A DNA stretch of 59,527 nt, taken from a virus. Under the pieces are notes generated by a model. That model ran no database searches, was not told the DNA's origin, and was given only the letters and a program-made list of their open reading frames with translations. Below are positions 48,900 to 58,680 of this stretch, in pieces. The stretch is from positions 1-59,527 of the IMG/VR virus record IMGVR_UViG_3300027976_000042; one strand, 5' to 3'. The stretch's first letter is position 1. Each line of letters begins with the position of its first letter. Both the position numbers and the translations under genes were made by a program.

Positions 48900-49963
48900 A
48901 GGTTTAGTGACTCCCGGAGGAACTTCTTGATTTCGCTTCTTGTGACTTCCTTCTGTCCGGGGTCTTCTCTCCCGGGGAGCTTCCTGACAATTAATCGGCA
49001 AGACTCCATTATTGATTTCATTGCGTCCTCGATCGACCTCTTCTTCATGTCGACTCCACTGTCGGGGACCCAGACGACCGTCTCGAACCTGTTTTTTAGG
49101 ATCCTTATTTGGTGACCCGACGGGACTTCGCCAAAATAGGCGACACTGAATGGTCCGATCTTGTGGACATCAAACACGCCCTCAGATATGACAACCGTGT
49201 CAAACTCTGATGCCGAATCAAGATTGTAAAGAAGGGTCGATTTCCTCATCGACGGGAGGTGGAACCATTTGGGAATGTGGTGATCACCCCATCTCCCCCC
49301 TTCTCCGCTCTTCTCGATGAGATTCCATTTTTTTCCGTCCCAGACCTCTTTTGTCTCTCCTTGAACCAGATCCCTTTCGATTCTCCTGGCGGTCCACCCA
49401 ACGGGCTCCCCTCCTTGCATCACGGGGAACACAATCCGGCCTTCCGTTTTGAGCTCTCCATTCATCAACTCGAACTGACCCTCAGCACAATACAAAGCCG
49501 CGAATGGATGGTCCTCTGATGCAAATTCATCTGGATCCATCCCTCGGTGGACTTCGAGATACTCATAGGCCGGGTGCCCGCGGGGGAGGTCATGCAATGG
49601 AATTGTCCTTCCTGGCGCCAGGATCTTTCCGTCGGCCCACCTTTGGCTCTTGCCCTGGGAGGCAATGAAACCACTCCTGTGCTGACCCTGTGGTTCGGTT
49701 CTGTCTCTGACCAGGTGAAGATGACCATACCTCCTTGAAACTATCCCATCAAAAAACGAGGCCCATGCGTCTCCGCTTCGGCTGCAGTCCTGACAGTGAA
49801 AGGCCCCTCCCTCGTTGATGTAGAGTTTATATCGCCCCCCTTTTTGATGAGGGAATGGGCAGTGGACTACAAACTCCGATCCATTTCTACCATACGTTTC
49901 CCGGGCTTCGGGGAACACTCTCTGCACTATCTCGACGGTGAGTGGATTTTTTTCCTTACTCAT
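48896..49963 (-). CDS. dnaG: DnaG-like primase, 355 aa
   Basis: An N-terminal zinc-binding domain (VHCPFPHQKGG, then FHCQDCSRSGDAW; Cys, His, Cys, Cys) is followed by a linker and a Toprim domain with TVVISEGVFDVHKIG (catalytic Glu) and VVWVPDSGVDMKKRS (Asp pair). It makes RNA primers for the DnaE polymerase. The protein is shorter than bacterial DnaG, lacking an obvious helicase-binding C-terminal domain. It overlaps the DnaB stop by one base. Confidence 0.88.
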   Translation of the reverse strand: MSKEKNPLTVEIVQRVFPEARETYGRNGSEFVVHCPFPHQKGGRYKLYINEGGAFHCQDCSRSGDAWASFFDGIVSRRYGHLHLVRDRTEPQGQHRSGFIASQGKSQRWADGKILAPGRTIPLHDLPRGHPAYEYLEVHRGMDPDEFASEDHPFAALYCAEGQFELMNGELKTEGRIVFPVMQGGEPVGWTARRIERDLVQGETKEVWDGKKWNLIEKSGEGGRWGDHHIPKWFHLPSMRKSTLLYNLDSASEFDTVVISEGVFDVHKIGPFSVAYFGEVPSGHQIRILKNRFETVVWVPDSGVDMKKRSIEDAMKSIMESCRLIVRKLPGREDPGQKEVTRSEIKKFLRESLNL

Positions 49964-51426
49964 TACGCAAAATCCTCCTCCAGGGTTGAGGACCTTGTCC
50001 CTGGCTCAGCCCTTCTGGACGCTGCGCCGACAGCCGGCATGTCGCTGTTTTGGTCATAGTCGTAGAAGGTCTGGGTAGCCCCATCTCCTCTGATCTTTAT
50101 TTTGAATTTGTCACCGTCTCGGTTTTTGGCACATCGGAAGTTGAATATTCCTTCCGAGAGCTGTGCCTCGGATCCCCCAAGGGAACACCAGATCGAGATC
50201 GGGTCGTTCTTCTTTCTGGAGTCTCGAGCCGCAGTAAGCCCGGGAGCGGTGTTCTTGTTTCCCTCGTCGTTGGCCTGGGTCAGTATCCACCCAGCCACCC
50301 GCTGGCTTCCAAACACTGAAGTCAGTTGCTTGGACATTTCTCCAATCTTGTCTCGAGTGTCTTTGTTTGCCGCATCAAATTCCTTTGTCTGGGGGAGGCC
50401 CATGATCTCCAGGTAATCAGCCACTGCGAGTTTTGGGTCCTTACCCTCTTCCCTTAGCTTCTCGAGTTTTGCCTCCACATCAAGGAAGGTCGGAGTCCTA
50501 TCTATGATTTCGCAGATATCCAGAAATTCGAGTGCGTTTCTGATTGTAGCGTCTGAGTCGATTCTCCTTTCTAGTTCTTCTTGCACCTCCTCGTTGATCT
50601 GCGTTCGGCTTTTGACTCCGGTGTAATCGCCTTTCCAGATCAGGTCGTAAGGGTATCCAATCAGGGACGAGACGTATCGGCACATCAACTGCTCCGCCGG
50701 CATCTCGAATGAGAAGAAAGTCGAGTGCTTCCTGATCCTTGCGTTTCTCTGGCATATGTGAAGTCCAAATGATGATTTTCCATAGCCAGTGTAGGCACAG
50801 ATCATCCCGGCTTGTCCAACTGGCAGGCCACCTCCAAGCATCGAGTCAACTGAGTCAAGGCCAACGCCGATGACCTCTTTGTCATCATTCGGAAGGAAGG
50901 TCTGAAGCAGGTCCATTGCCCGGGTAGGCCTATCCCCTTGGCCGGAAGACATCGCCCTGGCTCGTCGGTAGATCGACGTTAGATTGCCTGCGATCGACTC
51001 TGGGCTGTCCAGGTCGCCCTCCGACACACCCAGGATTTCCCTCCGTGTTCTCTGGTAAGCCACGAACCTGGGGATCATCTCCATGATCAGGGTCGGGTGA
51101 AGGCTTACTTCCCCGATTTCATCTAAAACATCTTCAACGTCCTGGATCTCCTCTCTGGTTATCTGGCCTGATTTTGCCATTTCCGCAAGCACAGGGACCA
51201 AATAGTCAATGGGGGCGCAATCGTCACCACCGGCAGCAAAAGACCTGTGCCCCTCTGAAAACTCCTGCATCGCCAGGAACACTGCCCGGTGCGATGGAAC
51301 GTCGAAGTCAGTTTGGGATATTTCCCCTCTGACAAGAAGGCGCTTTACTGGGGCCGACCTCCACAGGTGACTCAGGAGGTTCAACTGCCAGTGTCGATTG
51401 AAAAGCTCGTGCTGACCTAAATTCAT
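49963..51426 (-). CDS. dnaB: DnaB-like replicative helicase, 487 aa
   Basis: The N-terminal domain (LNLLSHLWRSAPVKRLLVRG, then FDVPSHRAVFLAMQEF) matches the DnaB N-terminal bundle. The C-terminal motor has Walker A AYTGYGKSSFGLHI, FFSFEMPAEQLMCRY (the SLEM-like motif), Walker B LAVADYLEIM, and GWILTQANDEGNK. The tail is Ala/Gly/Arg rich. It unwinds DNA at the fork as a hexameric ring. The start codon (MNLGQHELFNRH) lies 119 bases inside the preceding gene. Confidence 0.92.
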   Translation of the reverse strand: MNLGQHELFNRHWQLNLLSHLWRSAPVKRLLVRGEISQTDFDVPSHRAVFLAMQEFSEGHRSFAAGGDDCAPIDYLVPVLAEMAKSGQITREEIQDVEDVLDEIGEVSLHPTLIMEMIPRFVAYQRTRREILGVSEGDLDSPESIAGNLTSIYRRARAMSSGQGDRPTRAMDLLQTFLPNDDKEVIGVGLDSVDSMLGGGLPVGQAGMICAYTGYGKSSFGLHICQRNARIRKHSTFFSFEMPAEQLMCRYVSSLIGYPYDLIWKGDYTGVKSRTQINEEVQEELERRIDSDATIRNALEFLDICEIIDRTPTFLDVEAKLEKLREEGKDPKLAVADYLEIMGLPQTKEFDAANKDTRDKIGEMSKQLTSVFGSQRVAGWILTQANDEGNKNTAPGLTAARDSRKKNDPISIWCSLGGSEAQLSEGIFNFRCAKNRDGDKFKIKIRGDGATQTFYDYDQNSDMPAVGAASRRAEPGTRSSTLEEDFA

Positions 51427-51967
51427 AATTTTTCAAAATGTGACACTTCAGGTCACGATCCCACTTCATCTTCTCTGCCGCCACTTTCCCTAAGCTTGCT
51501 TGGACCTCGGGGAAATCGACCTCCGAGCAGTGTATCACCTTCGAGAGTGCCGAGAAGTCACTGAGTCGTATCGCTTCGTCGAGCGGAGTCCCATGACTTA
51601 GGACCATCATCGACAACCTCTCCTTTTCCAAGATGAATTTCCTGAGCCCCATTGATGGCCCGTCCCGGTAAGTCTCGTGGTATGAGTTTATGGCCCACTC
51701 GCTTCCGATCGACGCCAGGTATGGGTAAGCGCCGGGACACGTGAGAAACAGGGCTCTCATGAACTCATAGGGGTCGGCCTTTGCCGATTCCACAAATTCG
51801 GAAGCCCTGGCTATGGCGTTTTTCGTTTTCTTGCAGTTTACCGGGATGAAGTTTTTTCTCTCGCTGCCGGACCTCAGGAGCCCGTAGGCCATCTTCAGGT
51901 GCTCGGCGGTGGAGGCCGCTGGTCTCGAGATTGAGAATTTTATTGGGAGATCAACCTTCTTTGTCAT
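51308..51967 (-). CDS. Hypothetical protein, 219 aa, overlapping dnaB
   Basis: I start at ATG 51967 (MTKKVDLPIKFSISRPAAST), which overlaps the upstream stop as ATGA. The protein is helical with YEFMRALFLTCPGAYPYLAS and ends in a Pro-rich tail that is read through the dnaB start in another frame. Its place just before the helicase gene is that of phage helicase-loader genes, but no loader motif is recognised. Confidence 0.6.
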   Translation of the reverse strand: MTKKVDLPIKFSISRPAASTAEHLKMAYGLLRSGSERKNFIPVNCKKTKNAIARASEFVESAKADPYEFMRALFLTCPGAYPYLASIGSEWAINSYHETYRDGPSMGLRKFILEKERLSMMVLSHGTPLDEAIRLSDFSALSKVIHCSEVDFPEVQASLGKVAAEKMKWDRDLKCHILKNYEFRSARAFQSTLAVEPPESPVEVGPSKAPSCQRGNIPN

Positions 51968-53349
51968 TTCTCGGCCTTTTCTTTCTTCAGCTCCTGGAAC
52001 CACGGCTGAGCAATGAGCCACGCTTCCCCTTTCGGAGTTACGACGGTTTGAAGGCCCCTCACGTATTCTCTAATCTTACCGTTCCAAATCTTGGGCCGAG
52101 TGATCCTGAAACGCCTTTTGTCCGGGACTGACTCGTAAGGCACCAAAGACCCGACCCTGGATGGACTTCCCTGAAACCGATAGAGAATTTTCCTGTCCAG
52201 GAGGTTCTTGAAAAAACTGGCTGGGCAGACTTTGTGAGATTTGGCCACCTCCATCAGCGACAGCTCCCCCGGAGCTTTGTCCATGCTGTCCACAAAATTC
52301 ACTGCCGGCTCCTGAAATTTGATGACCTTATTGGCTTTCTCAAGCTTTTCGCTCACCTCGGTCAATTTTGCAAGAGATCCTGAGTCGATCTCTGCCTTGG
52401 TCATCAACCTCTCGACCGCATCTGCGCAGATCCTGAGGGCTTGGGCCAGGTCCTGTGGCGTTTCGATGCTGATCTGATGAGTGCGCAAGGCCATCATTTT
52501 GTCAAATACAGCTACCGCCGCCTCCTTCGAGTAACTCATCATCAGAATCATGCACTCCCTCTGAGGTAGCTGGTAGTAAGGCTGTGGCCGACCGAGCGCA
52601 TCAAAATAGATCTGCTCAAACTTGAGCAGATCTCCGCTCAGCCCCTTCGCTGTCGACCGAACGTCCCGCAGCACGTTACGGTGAGGTTTATTGGTGATGG
52701 CCGCGATCTCTAGAGTCGAGATGGATACCGGACCATTTCCCGTGCGGGCCGTCTCGTCGAGAACGTCCAGTTCAATCCGGCTTCCATTTTCATCACTGGG
52801 TGTCGTGGCGGGCTCGGCATCTGCGTCTGCACCCCCAAGTCCCTGACTCTTTTGGGATAAAAACTCCTCTTCCTCTGCCCTGGCTTTTTCTCTGTTGCTT
52901 ACTGACGGATCGACCTTCTGATTTTCTGAGATCACTGATTCAGCAAGAAGATAAGGAGTCTGAATCGCGGCTACAACTTTTGCAAAATCGTGCGCCCTGG
53001 ACTGTGGCTTGCGCATCAGAGAGTAAGCCTTCAAAATGCCGGCTTTTGTCCAGAGATCGTAATGCAGTGAGTCGCTGTCTTTTTTGTGAATGCGCCCATA
53101 TCTACTCCCCTTGAGGATGTGAACCCCGTCCTCCAGGATTCCGGCGTTCCTCCTTTTGATTCCGCGCAGCGCCCCCTGCGAGATGCCAAAGCCTTTTGCC
53201 GCCGACTTGGGGGTCATTACCACCGTGTGATCTTTGTACATCCTGGCCGGGACTTCCACTCCGTTTACCTCTATGGTAATTTTGCCGAATTGAGTGCACA
53301 TATTAAATTCCAGCTGTTCGTAATTGTTGCTGTTTTTGTTGTCGCTCAT
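51964..53349 (-). CDS. Phage regulatory protein with Rha-like and KilAC-like domains, 461 aa
   Basis: Residues about 205-290 (STLEIAAITNKPHRNVLRDV, then YYQLPQRECMILMMSYSKEA) match the Rha/antirepressor N-terminal type: a strand-helix unit with N-K-x-H-x-x-V-x-R-D and a later L-x-K-x-E-x-x-x-L-V-like helix. Residues about 350-455 (ELSLMEVAKSHKVCPASFFK, then TPKGEAWLI) match the KilAC antirepressor domain. The N-terminal 130 residues may be an ORF6N-like domain. Such proteins control phage lytic-lysogenic or early gene decisions. Here the protein sits at the head of the replication genes. Confidence 0.78.
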   Translation of the reverse strand: MSDNKNSNNYEQLEFNMCTQFGKITIEVNGVEVPARMYKDHTVVMTPKSAAKGFGISQGALRGIKRRNAGILEDGVHILKGSRYGRIHKKDSDSLHYDLWTKAGILKAYSLMRKPQSRAHDFAKVVAAIQTPYLLAESVISENQKVDPSVSNREKARAEEEEFLSQKSQGLGGADADAEPATTPSDENGSRIELDVLDETARTGNGPVSISTLEIAAITNKPHRNVLRDVRSTAKGLSGDLLKFEQIYFDALGRPQPYYQLPQRECMILMMSYSKEAAVAVFDKMMALRTHQISIETPQDLAQALRICADAVERLMTKAEIDSGSLAKLTEVSEKLEKANKVIKFQEPAVNFVDSMDKAPGELSLMEVAKSHKVCPASFFKNLLDRKILYRFQGSPSRVGSLVPYESVPDKRRFRITRPKIWNGKIREYVRGLQTVVTPKGEAWLIAQPWFQELKKEKAEK

Positions 53350-53579
53350 AGTTCTCTAAACTTTGGCTCTTTTTGGGTTTCTAAATTTTTGACCTTCTCC
53401 TGCATCGAAGTTATTTCGGCCTTTGCCTCCCTGAGTCTGGACTCAGATATCAGTAGATGCTCTCTCAGTTCCGCTTCCTCCGTGGCTCTGTCTGCCGGCT
53501 TGACACTCTCTGTCTTACGCATTCCGGCCGAAAATGCCAGGAGGGCAAGGCAGAAGAACCACAGCGCTAAAGATGCCAC
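53346..53579 (-). CDS. Small membrane-anchored coiled-coil protein, about 77 aa
   Basis: The visible start is a GTG at 53579. The same frame stays open upstream and encodes a basic stretch (NERKKSSSYNRHKRLAVVV), so the true start may be earlier at a non-ATG codon. A transmembrane segment (LALWFFCLALLAFSAG) is followed by a charged coiled coil (EAELREHLLISESRLREAKA). The layout resembles inner-membrane spanins, though it lies in the replication region. The stop overlaps the next start (ATGA). Confidence 0.5.
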   Translation of the reverse strand: MASLALWFFCLALLAFSAGMRKTESVKPADRATEEAELREHLLISESRLREAKAEITSMQEKVKNLETQKEPKFREL

Positions 53580-53628
53580 GACGACTGCCAGGCGTTTATG
53601 CCTATTGTAACTGGATGATTTTTTCCGC

Positions 53629-55107
53629 TCATTCTGGTGTCTCCAAAAAAGAGATTTCTCTGTGGTGCTCCGGCCTTAGGATTTCATATCCACGGTCTCG
53701 ATAAACTGAGATCCTGGTGGCAGACTTCCTTTTCGTCTGATTGTCAAATCGGTCGTCAAATGTGACGATATATCCGACCGTCTTGCCCGGAGCTTTTCGG
53801 CGGCATCGTCCGGCCCTTTGGGACACCTTGACGTTTGACGACGTCCAATTGGCGTCGATCACCACGCGGAGATTACTCGGGTCAACTCCCTCTCCCATTG
53901 CGTCGGTTGAAACAATTCGGAGAAGATCTCCGGATTCAAACCCCTCCAGTATCCTGGTGTATTCGTCGGCCGGCAGGTCGGAATGGAAAAGTTCAAACCC
54001 CTCTGGGAGGTATTTCTCGGCGAGAATTTTCGCATGTTCCAGGGTCCTGACAAAAACAATGGTCTGCCACTCAGGGGGAACTTTCTCGGCTACCTCCGCT
54101 ATGATTTTGTTTCTTGTTGGGTTTCTCCAGATCGCTCTTCTCTCTGCGGAGATCGGAGATTTTATGTCTGAGATGTTTGGGCCCCTTTCTACTGGTGCCA
54201 CGAAGATTTTTAGTGGGACGACCCGTCCGAGTTCTTCTGCCTGCTCATCTGATATGACAGAGCAGACACCGCCAAAGATCCCTTCTATGAGGTGGTGCCG
54301 ACCATCGAACCTGTCGACCACAGTTCCACTGAGTCCAAATTTGACCGAGTTGTGGAACTTGGTGAGGGCCTTGGTCTGAAGTGGTGCTGCTGCGTGGTGG
54401 ACCTCATCGTAAATCAGGCATCCGGTGGCATCCGGGTCAAACCGATCGAGGACCGCATTTGTGCAGACTACGACGTCTCCATTTTTGAATTTGGCACCTT
54501 GCCTTGTTCCGACGGTTATCCCGTCGTCTTTCAGGAGCTCTTTCAGGCCCGTCACGAGGCGACGAACCACTGTGGCGCTCTTGGTGGTGACCACGACTCC
54601 AGATCCCCTGTAGGCTCGGCAGAGCGCAGCAATGAGATAGGTCTTGCCGTATCCCATCGTTGCGTCTACAACGGCCCCACCAGCCAGGTGATTCTCACCG
54701 TCCCAGACCTGAGACAGGGCATCGATCACCACCAACTTCTGATCGTCCTTGAGCCCCCGGACTATGGACCGGTTGATAATTGGGATTGGTGCCGAGTATT
54801 CAAGCCTTTGGATCAAAATCCCGGACATCCCCCGGGCAATCAGGATATCTCGGACTCTCCCCAGGAATCCATCATAGGTGGAGATCTCACCTTCCTTACC
54901 TTCCCGATACATTCTGTATGTTCTGGTAATTATCCTTTTTGTGTTTCTGAATCCGGTGTGCCTCACTCCATTCCCGTCGACGTAGGAGTATTCCTCGGTT
55001 GCCATCTCCTTGGCCTTGTAGGTCAGCTTCTTTTTGATCTCCTCGGTAGCCAGGCTGAACGGGATTCTCAAGGCTCCGCACCTCAGGGTAAGGGTAATTT
55101 CATTCAT
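53629..55107 (-). CDS. SF2 DNA/RNA helicase, 492 aa
   Basis: I start at ATG 55107 (MNEITLTLRCGALRIPFSLA), eight bases inside the end of the gp46-like gene. Helicase motifs in order: Walker A DATMGYGKTYLIAALC, VVVTTKSATVV (Ia), LIYDEVHHAAAP (DEAD-type II), FGLSGTV (III), FVRTLEHAKILAEKYL (IV), VSTDAMGEGVD (V) and VSQRAGRCRRK (VI). This is a type III restriction/UvsW-like SF2 helicase. Next to gp46/gp47-like genes it probably acts in branch migration or recombination-dependent replication. Confidence 0.88.
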   Translation of the reverse strand: MNEITLTLRCGALRIPFSLATEEIKKKLTYKAKEMATEEYSYVDGNGVRHTGFRNTKRIITRTYRMYREGKEGEISTYDGFLGRVRDILIARGMSGILIQRLEYSAPIPIINRSIVRGLKDDQKLVVIDALSQVWDGENHLAGGAVVDATMGYGKTYLIAALCRAYRGSGVVVTTKSATVVRRLVTGLKELLKDDGITVGTRQGAKFKNGDVVVCTNAVLDRFDPDATGCLIYDEVHHAAAPLQTKALTKFHNSVKFGLSGTVVDRFDGRHHLIEGIFGGVCSVISDEQAEELGRVVPLKIFVAPVERGPNISDIKSPISAERRAIWRNPTRNKIIAEVAEKVPPEWQTIVFVRTLEHAKILAEKYLPEGFELFHSDLPADEYTRILEGFESGDLLRIVSTDAMGEGVDPSNLRVVIDANWTSSNVKVSQRAGRCRRKAPGKTVGYIVTFDDRFDNQTKRKSATRISVYRDRGYEILRPEHHREISFLETPE

Positions 55108-57313
55108 TTTCGATTGTAATAATCTGGTCAAAGCTCTCCATGAGTGATGTGTCGTGGGTGACGACGAGGTATTGGGTTCCGGACTCCCTGGCCAAGTTGG
55201 CCATCCTTTCCATGACCCTGGGGAGATGGGCGACCTTTTTCTTGTCAAGCCATACCGTGGGTTCGTCAAGGACCAGGAATCCAGCGCCGGCGCAAAAGGT
55301 CTCGGCGGCTGCCAACCGAAAAGCGACGGACAGGGCTACCTGTTCCCCGCCGGAGAGGTCCTGTGGGGACATTACCTTTCCCATCACTCGCCCCCCGAAA
55401 ACGCAGTCAAAGTCAAAACCCTCTTTCGCATCGACGTAGAAATTTGATTCCAGAGCGTCGAGGTAATCATTGATCCTTGCGCTGATTTTTTTCACCCTTG
55501 CGCTGACGATCTTCTTTGGGGCCGCGGAGTAATGGAAGATAGACCTTACCCCGGACACAATCCTTCTGGACTTTTCCGAGGCGCTCAAGTCTTTTTCAAA
55601 CCCCAAGGCTCTTCCCAGTTCTTTCCTCAGATCCTCGAGTTCGGCCTGGCAATTCCAAACCTTTGCTCTCGCGGGGGCCACTAGCGATTTCTTATCGGAC
55701 AGCTTTCCCTTAATCCTGTCCAGTTTCTCAAGCTCTTTTATCGCCTCTGCGGCCGATGCGAACTCAACCTCGGAGTCTTGAATGTCAAACTCTCTGGTTT
55801 GTTTGAGCTCGGCCTCCATGGCGAGCAGGGACTTTTGCTTTACCCCTAGGGCTTCTTCATCCGCCTTGATCCCTGATGTGACGTTCCGGACCTGCTCAAT
55901 AACCTGTTCCAGTTTACTCGATTGAGTGATTCTTCCCCAGGTCTCAATAGCCGAGTCTGACGCTACCTTCAGTTCTTCCTGGGCTTCTTTGATCTGAGAT
56001 TCATAGTTCTCAAGCTTCCACTCGCTTTTGGAAATCTCTTTTGTTATCGAGTCCACCTTCGCGACTTTGCCGTCTAGTTTCGCTTTCAGGGACGAAACCT
56101 CGTCTCCGCTCTCGGATAGGATCTTCCTGCCCCTGTCGTATTCTTCCTGGATCTTTTCCGTGTCTTCCTCTGTCAGTCCGCTTCTCAGGCAGGTTAGACA
56201 TTCGGCGTTGTCTCCGGTAAGCAAAGCCCGCCTTGCGACGTCCTGGTCTTTTGCGCTTCGGAAGTCGTCGCTAAGGGTCTGGATTTCAATCTTGAGTTTT
56301 TCCACTTCTGTCACCAGCTTGGTGACAGACTTGCCCGACTCCTTTTTGACTTCCTCAAGGTCTTGCCTGAGTGGATCTGCGGACCTTCTTAGGGTTTTGA
56401 TTTTCTCGGTCAGGCTCTCGATTTTTTGCGAGTAACCAAGCCTTTCTTTGAGATCAGCCAGTGATACCCCATGAATCTCCACTCTTTTGGCGGCTACACT
56501 TTCTTTGAGCTCTTCGATTTCAGATCTGACTCCGGAAACCCGTCCGACGATCAGAGACTCTTGGGTGCTCGTCTCACGAAATTTGATCCAGTTTCTAGCT
56601 GGGACCGCTCTTTGGGATTCGAACTCCTTCATCTGCTCGTCGACATCGCTGACCTCGCGCTCCAGATCTTGAAGCAGAAGCTCTGCCTCATCTGTTGCTT
56701 TTTCCGCCTCCGGAATCAGGATCTCGGTCAACTCCTTGGATGGACGATACCCGTGTGGAACCTTGGGGATTGGAATGTCTGAAAGAACCTGGGCTATCGT
56801 TGCTTCGATCGTCTCTGCTTTCTCAACCCCAAAGAACGACATCGCCATCCTTTCCCTGACTGAACTCTTCGGGTCGAACAGAAGTGAGGTGATGTCCGTC
56901 TGGGGCGTGAATATGACCCCCTTTAGGACGGTGGCTGGATATGGGAACAACTCAGCCATCGCGGCATTCACCGGCCCCGAAGCTGTCTTTGGTGACCAAC
57001 TCAGCGGATCGCCATTGTGGTCCTTTCCACTCAGTGAGCAGCCGGACCCGTCGAGATCCCTTGAAACGGTAACAGTCTCCAGGCCATCATTGGTCATCCA
57101 GTCAAGAATCACAGACCCCTTCCTTTCTCCGTAGGTGATCATCTTGTCTTTTTTCTTCCGAAAAGATCCTGTAATGGCCTCTCCTATGGATGAGACAAAA
57201 TTGGTCTTGCCGCTTCCATTCTCCCCGACTATCCCGATTAGATTGCCGGTGAAGGTCACGTCCAGCTCTCGGTGTTGGCAGTAGTTGTTTAGGCGTAGCC
57301 TGAGAAGTTTCAT
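55100..57313 (-). CDS. SbcC/gp46-like recombination ATPase, 737 aa
   Basis: Walker A is GIVGENGSGKTNFVSSIGEA (about 28-47). Two long coiled-coil arms flank a zinc hook (ECLTCLRSG, Cys-x2-Cys near residue 370). The C-terminus has the ABC signature DLSGGEQVALSVAFRL, Walker B FLVLDEPTVWLD and the H-loop YLVVTHDTSLM. With the Mre11-like partner encoded immediately upstream (overlap of four bases) it forms the nuclease complex that processes double-strand ends. Confidence 0.93.
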   Translation of the reverse strand: MKLLRLRLNNYCQHRELDVTFTGNLIGIVGENGSGKTNFVSSIGEAITGSFRKKKDKMITYGERKGSVILDWMTNDGLETVTVSRDLDGSGCSLSGKDHNGDPLSWSPKTASGPVNAAMAELFPYPATVLKGVIFTPQTDITSLLFDPKSSVRERMAMSFFGVEKAETIEATIAQVLSDIPIPKVPHGYRPSKELTEILIPEAEKATDEAELLLQDLEREVSDVDEQMKEFESQRAVPARNWIKFRETSTQESLIVGRVSGVRSEIEELKESVAAKRVEIHGVSLADLKERLGYSQKIESLTEKIKTLRRSADPLRQDLEEVKKESGKSVTKLVTEVEKLKIEIQTLSDDFRSAKDQDVARRALLTGDNAECLTCLRSGLTEEDTEKIQEEYDRGRKILSESGDEVSSLKAKLDGKVAKVDSITKEISKSEWKLENYESQIKEAQEELKVASDSAIETWGRITQSSKLEQVIEQVRNVTSGIKADEEALGVKQKSLLAMEAELKQTREFDIQDSEVEFASAAEAIKELEKLDRIKGKLSDKKSLVAPARAKVWNCQAELEDLRKELGRALGFEKDLSASEKSRRIVSGVRSIFHYSAAPKKIVSARVKKISARINDYLDALESNFYVDAKEGFDFDCVFGGRVMGKVMSPQDLSGGEQVALSVAFRLAAAETFCAGAGFLVLDEPTVWLDKKKVAHLPRVMERMANLARESGTQYLVVTHDTSLMESFDQIITIENE

Positions 57314-58680
57314 ATATTTTTGAGCGTTGATTCGATGCTGCCCGGATTCACCCAGGCCTGTTTTGCGAGGTCTGAGATCTGACTGGCAAATTCGTCGTCT
57401 GCTGTTATCTCCAATGATGAGGCCTCGATAGCCATCATGACGATGTCATCGGTGAAGGTGCCCTCCTCGTCGTTCGTGTTTCTGACCCAGCTGGACATAT
57501 CGGTCTTGCTCGAGACGTCTTTCCCGTCAACCGGATCTGCCACGACTATCGAACATCTTTCCGTTAAGCCCTCTCTGTCTTTTGACGTCCTGATTAACTC
57601 CTCGCCAAACTCTACGGCTTTTCTCCTGTTCACAATCTCCGAGTCGTGCGGGTAGAGGACTCTTAGCAGGATCTTGTCGAAACACTCGAATGTCTGCGGT
57701 TGCTCCTCTAGCTGGTCTGTCACGGAAAAAATTCCGAACATCTCACACCCGATTCGGGTGTAGTCCGCATTGGCAATCCGGTAACTCTCTGAGTCAAAAA
57801 TTCCCATGCTCCCAACGAAGGATGGAGTTGTGATCAGCCTGTAACCTCCGTCGTCAGACCCTCTGATCTCGATCTCGACTATGTGCCTTGTGGCTTCCGG
57901 GCAAATCCGAACCATGGTGAGCTTGTCGGCATCATCAGCGGTTTCATCGATAGTGATGAGCCACGCACCTTCATTTCCGGACTCATTCTCTTTGATCCAG
58001 GTGGAAGGACCACTGTATGCGATGGTGCTTTTTCCTCTCCTTCTCACAGCCATTTTGTGGATGTCGCCCATGGCAACGTAAGTAGCTATTCCGTCTACGG
58101 AGTCGTCGTCCAGTTCCGTCTCGAATATGCCGCCGGTGGCCCAGGAGGCGCTTTGATGGCATATCAGAATGTCCGGGTGAATCTCTGGGCTGTATCTCAC
58201 TTGCCCGAGTATCTCTCTGATGTGAGGGCCTGGAGCAAAGTCGAGAGGGAGGACGGTGACGCCACCAGGGGAAACTTCCTGTAAGTGGTATTTTTTCTCG
58301 ATCGCCTCGTCGTAGCTGAACGACTTCATCACCGTGTCTGGAAACCCGACTCTGAGACACTCGGACCACGTCCTGGTGTCTTGATTCTTTTTGTTGCCGG
58401 ACTTTGAGTATTTCATCGAATCGTGATTCCCGTCCACGATCGCAATTTTGCAGCCATGCTTTTCGGCAGTTCTGATGAGGTGAAGGATAGGGATCAGGTC
58501 GGTTGGAGTAACGACTGGAGAGTCAAATGTGTCTCCCGCCAGGATAACCAGATTTGCTGAGGTTTTCCTGATCTGCCTTGAGAGCCAATATACAAAATGA
58601 GAAATGTCTCTTCCTAGGTCCCGCTTTCCCATCGGGATTGCTCCCAGGTGGATGTCTGCTGCGTGAATGATCGTAGTCAT
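57310..58680 (-). CDS. SbcD/Mre11/gp47-like nuclease, 456 aa
   Basis: Metallophosphatase motifs are HAADIHLGA (I), LVILAGDTFDS (II), KIAIVDGNHDSM (III), ILICHQSASWA (IV) and YVAMGDIHKMA (V), all with their metal ligands. The C-terminal 150 residues are acidic and would contact the ATPase. It supplies exo/endonuclease activity for end resection. It overlaps the RNase H-like gene by four bases upstream and the ATPase gene downstream. Confidence 0.93.
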   Translation of the reverse strand: MTTIIHAADIHLGAIPMGKRDLGRDISHFVYWLSRQIRKTSANLVILAGDTFDSPVVTPTDLIPILHLIRTAEKHGCKIAIVDGNHDSMKYSKSGNKKNQDTRTWSECLRVGFPDTVMKSFSYDEAIEKKYHLQEVSPGGVTVLPLDFAPGPHIREILGQVRYSPEIHPDILICHQSASWATGGIFETELDDDSVDGIATYVAMGDIHKMAVRRRGKSTIAYSGPSTWIKENESGNEGAWLITIDETADDADKLTMVRICPEATRHIVEIEIRGSDDGGYRLITTPSFVGSMGIFDSESYRIANADYTRIGCEMFGIFSVTDQLEEQPQTFECFDKILLRVLYPHDSEIVNRRKAVEFGEELIRTSKDREGLTERCSIVVADPVDGKDVSSKTDMSSWVRNTNDEEGTFTDDIVMMAIEASSLEITADDEFASQISDLAKQAWVNPGSIESTLKNI

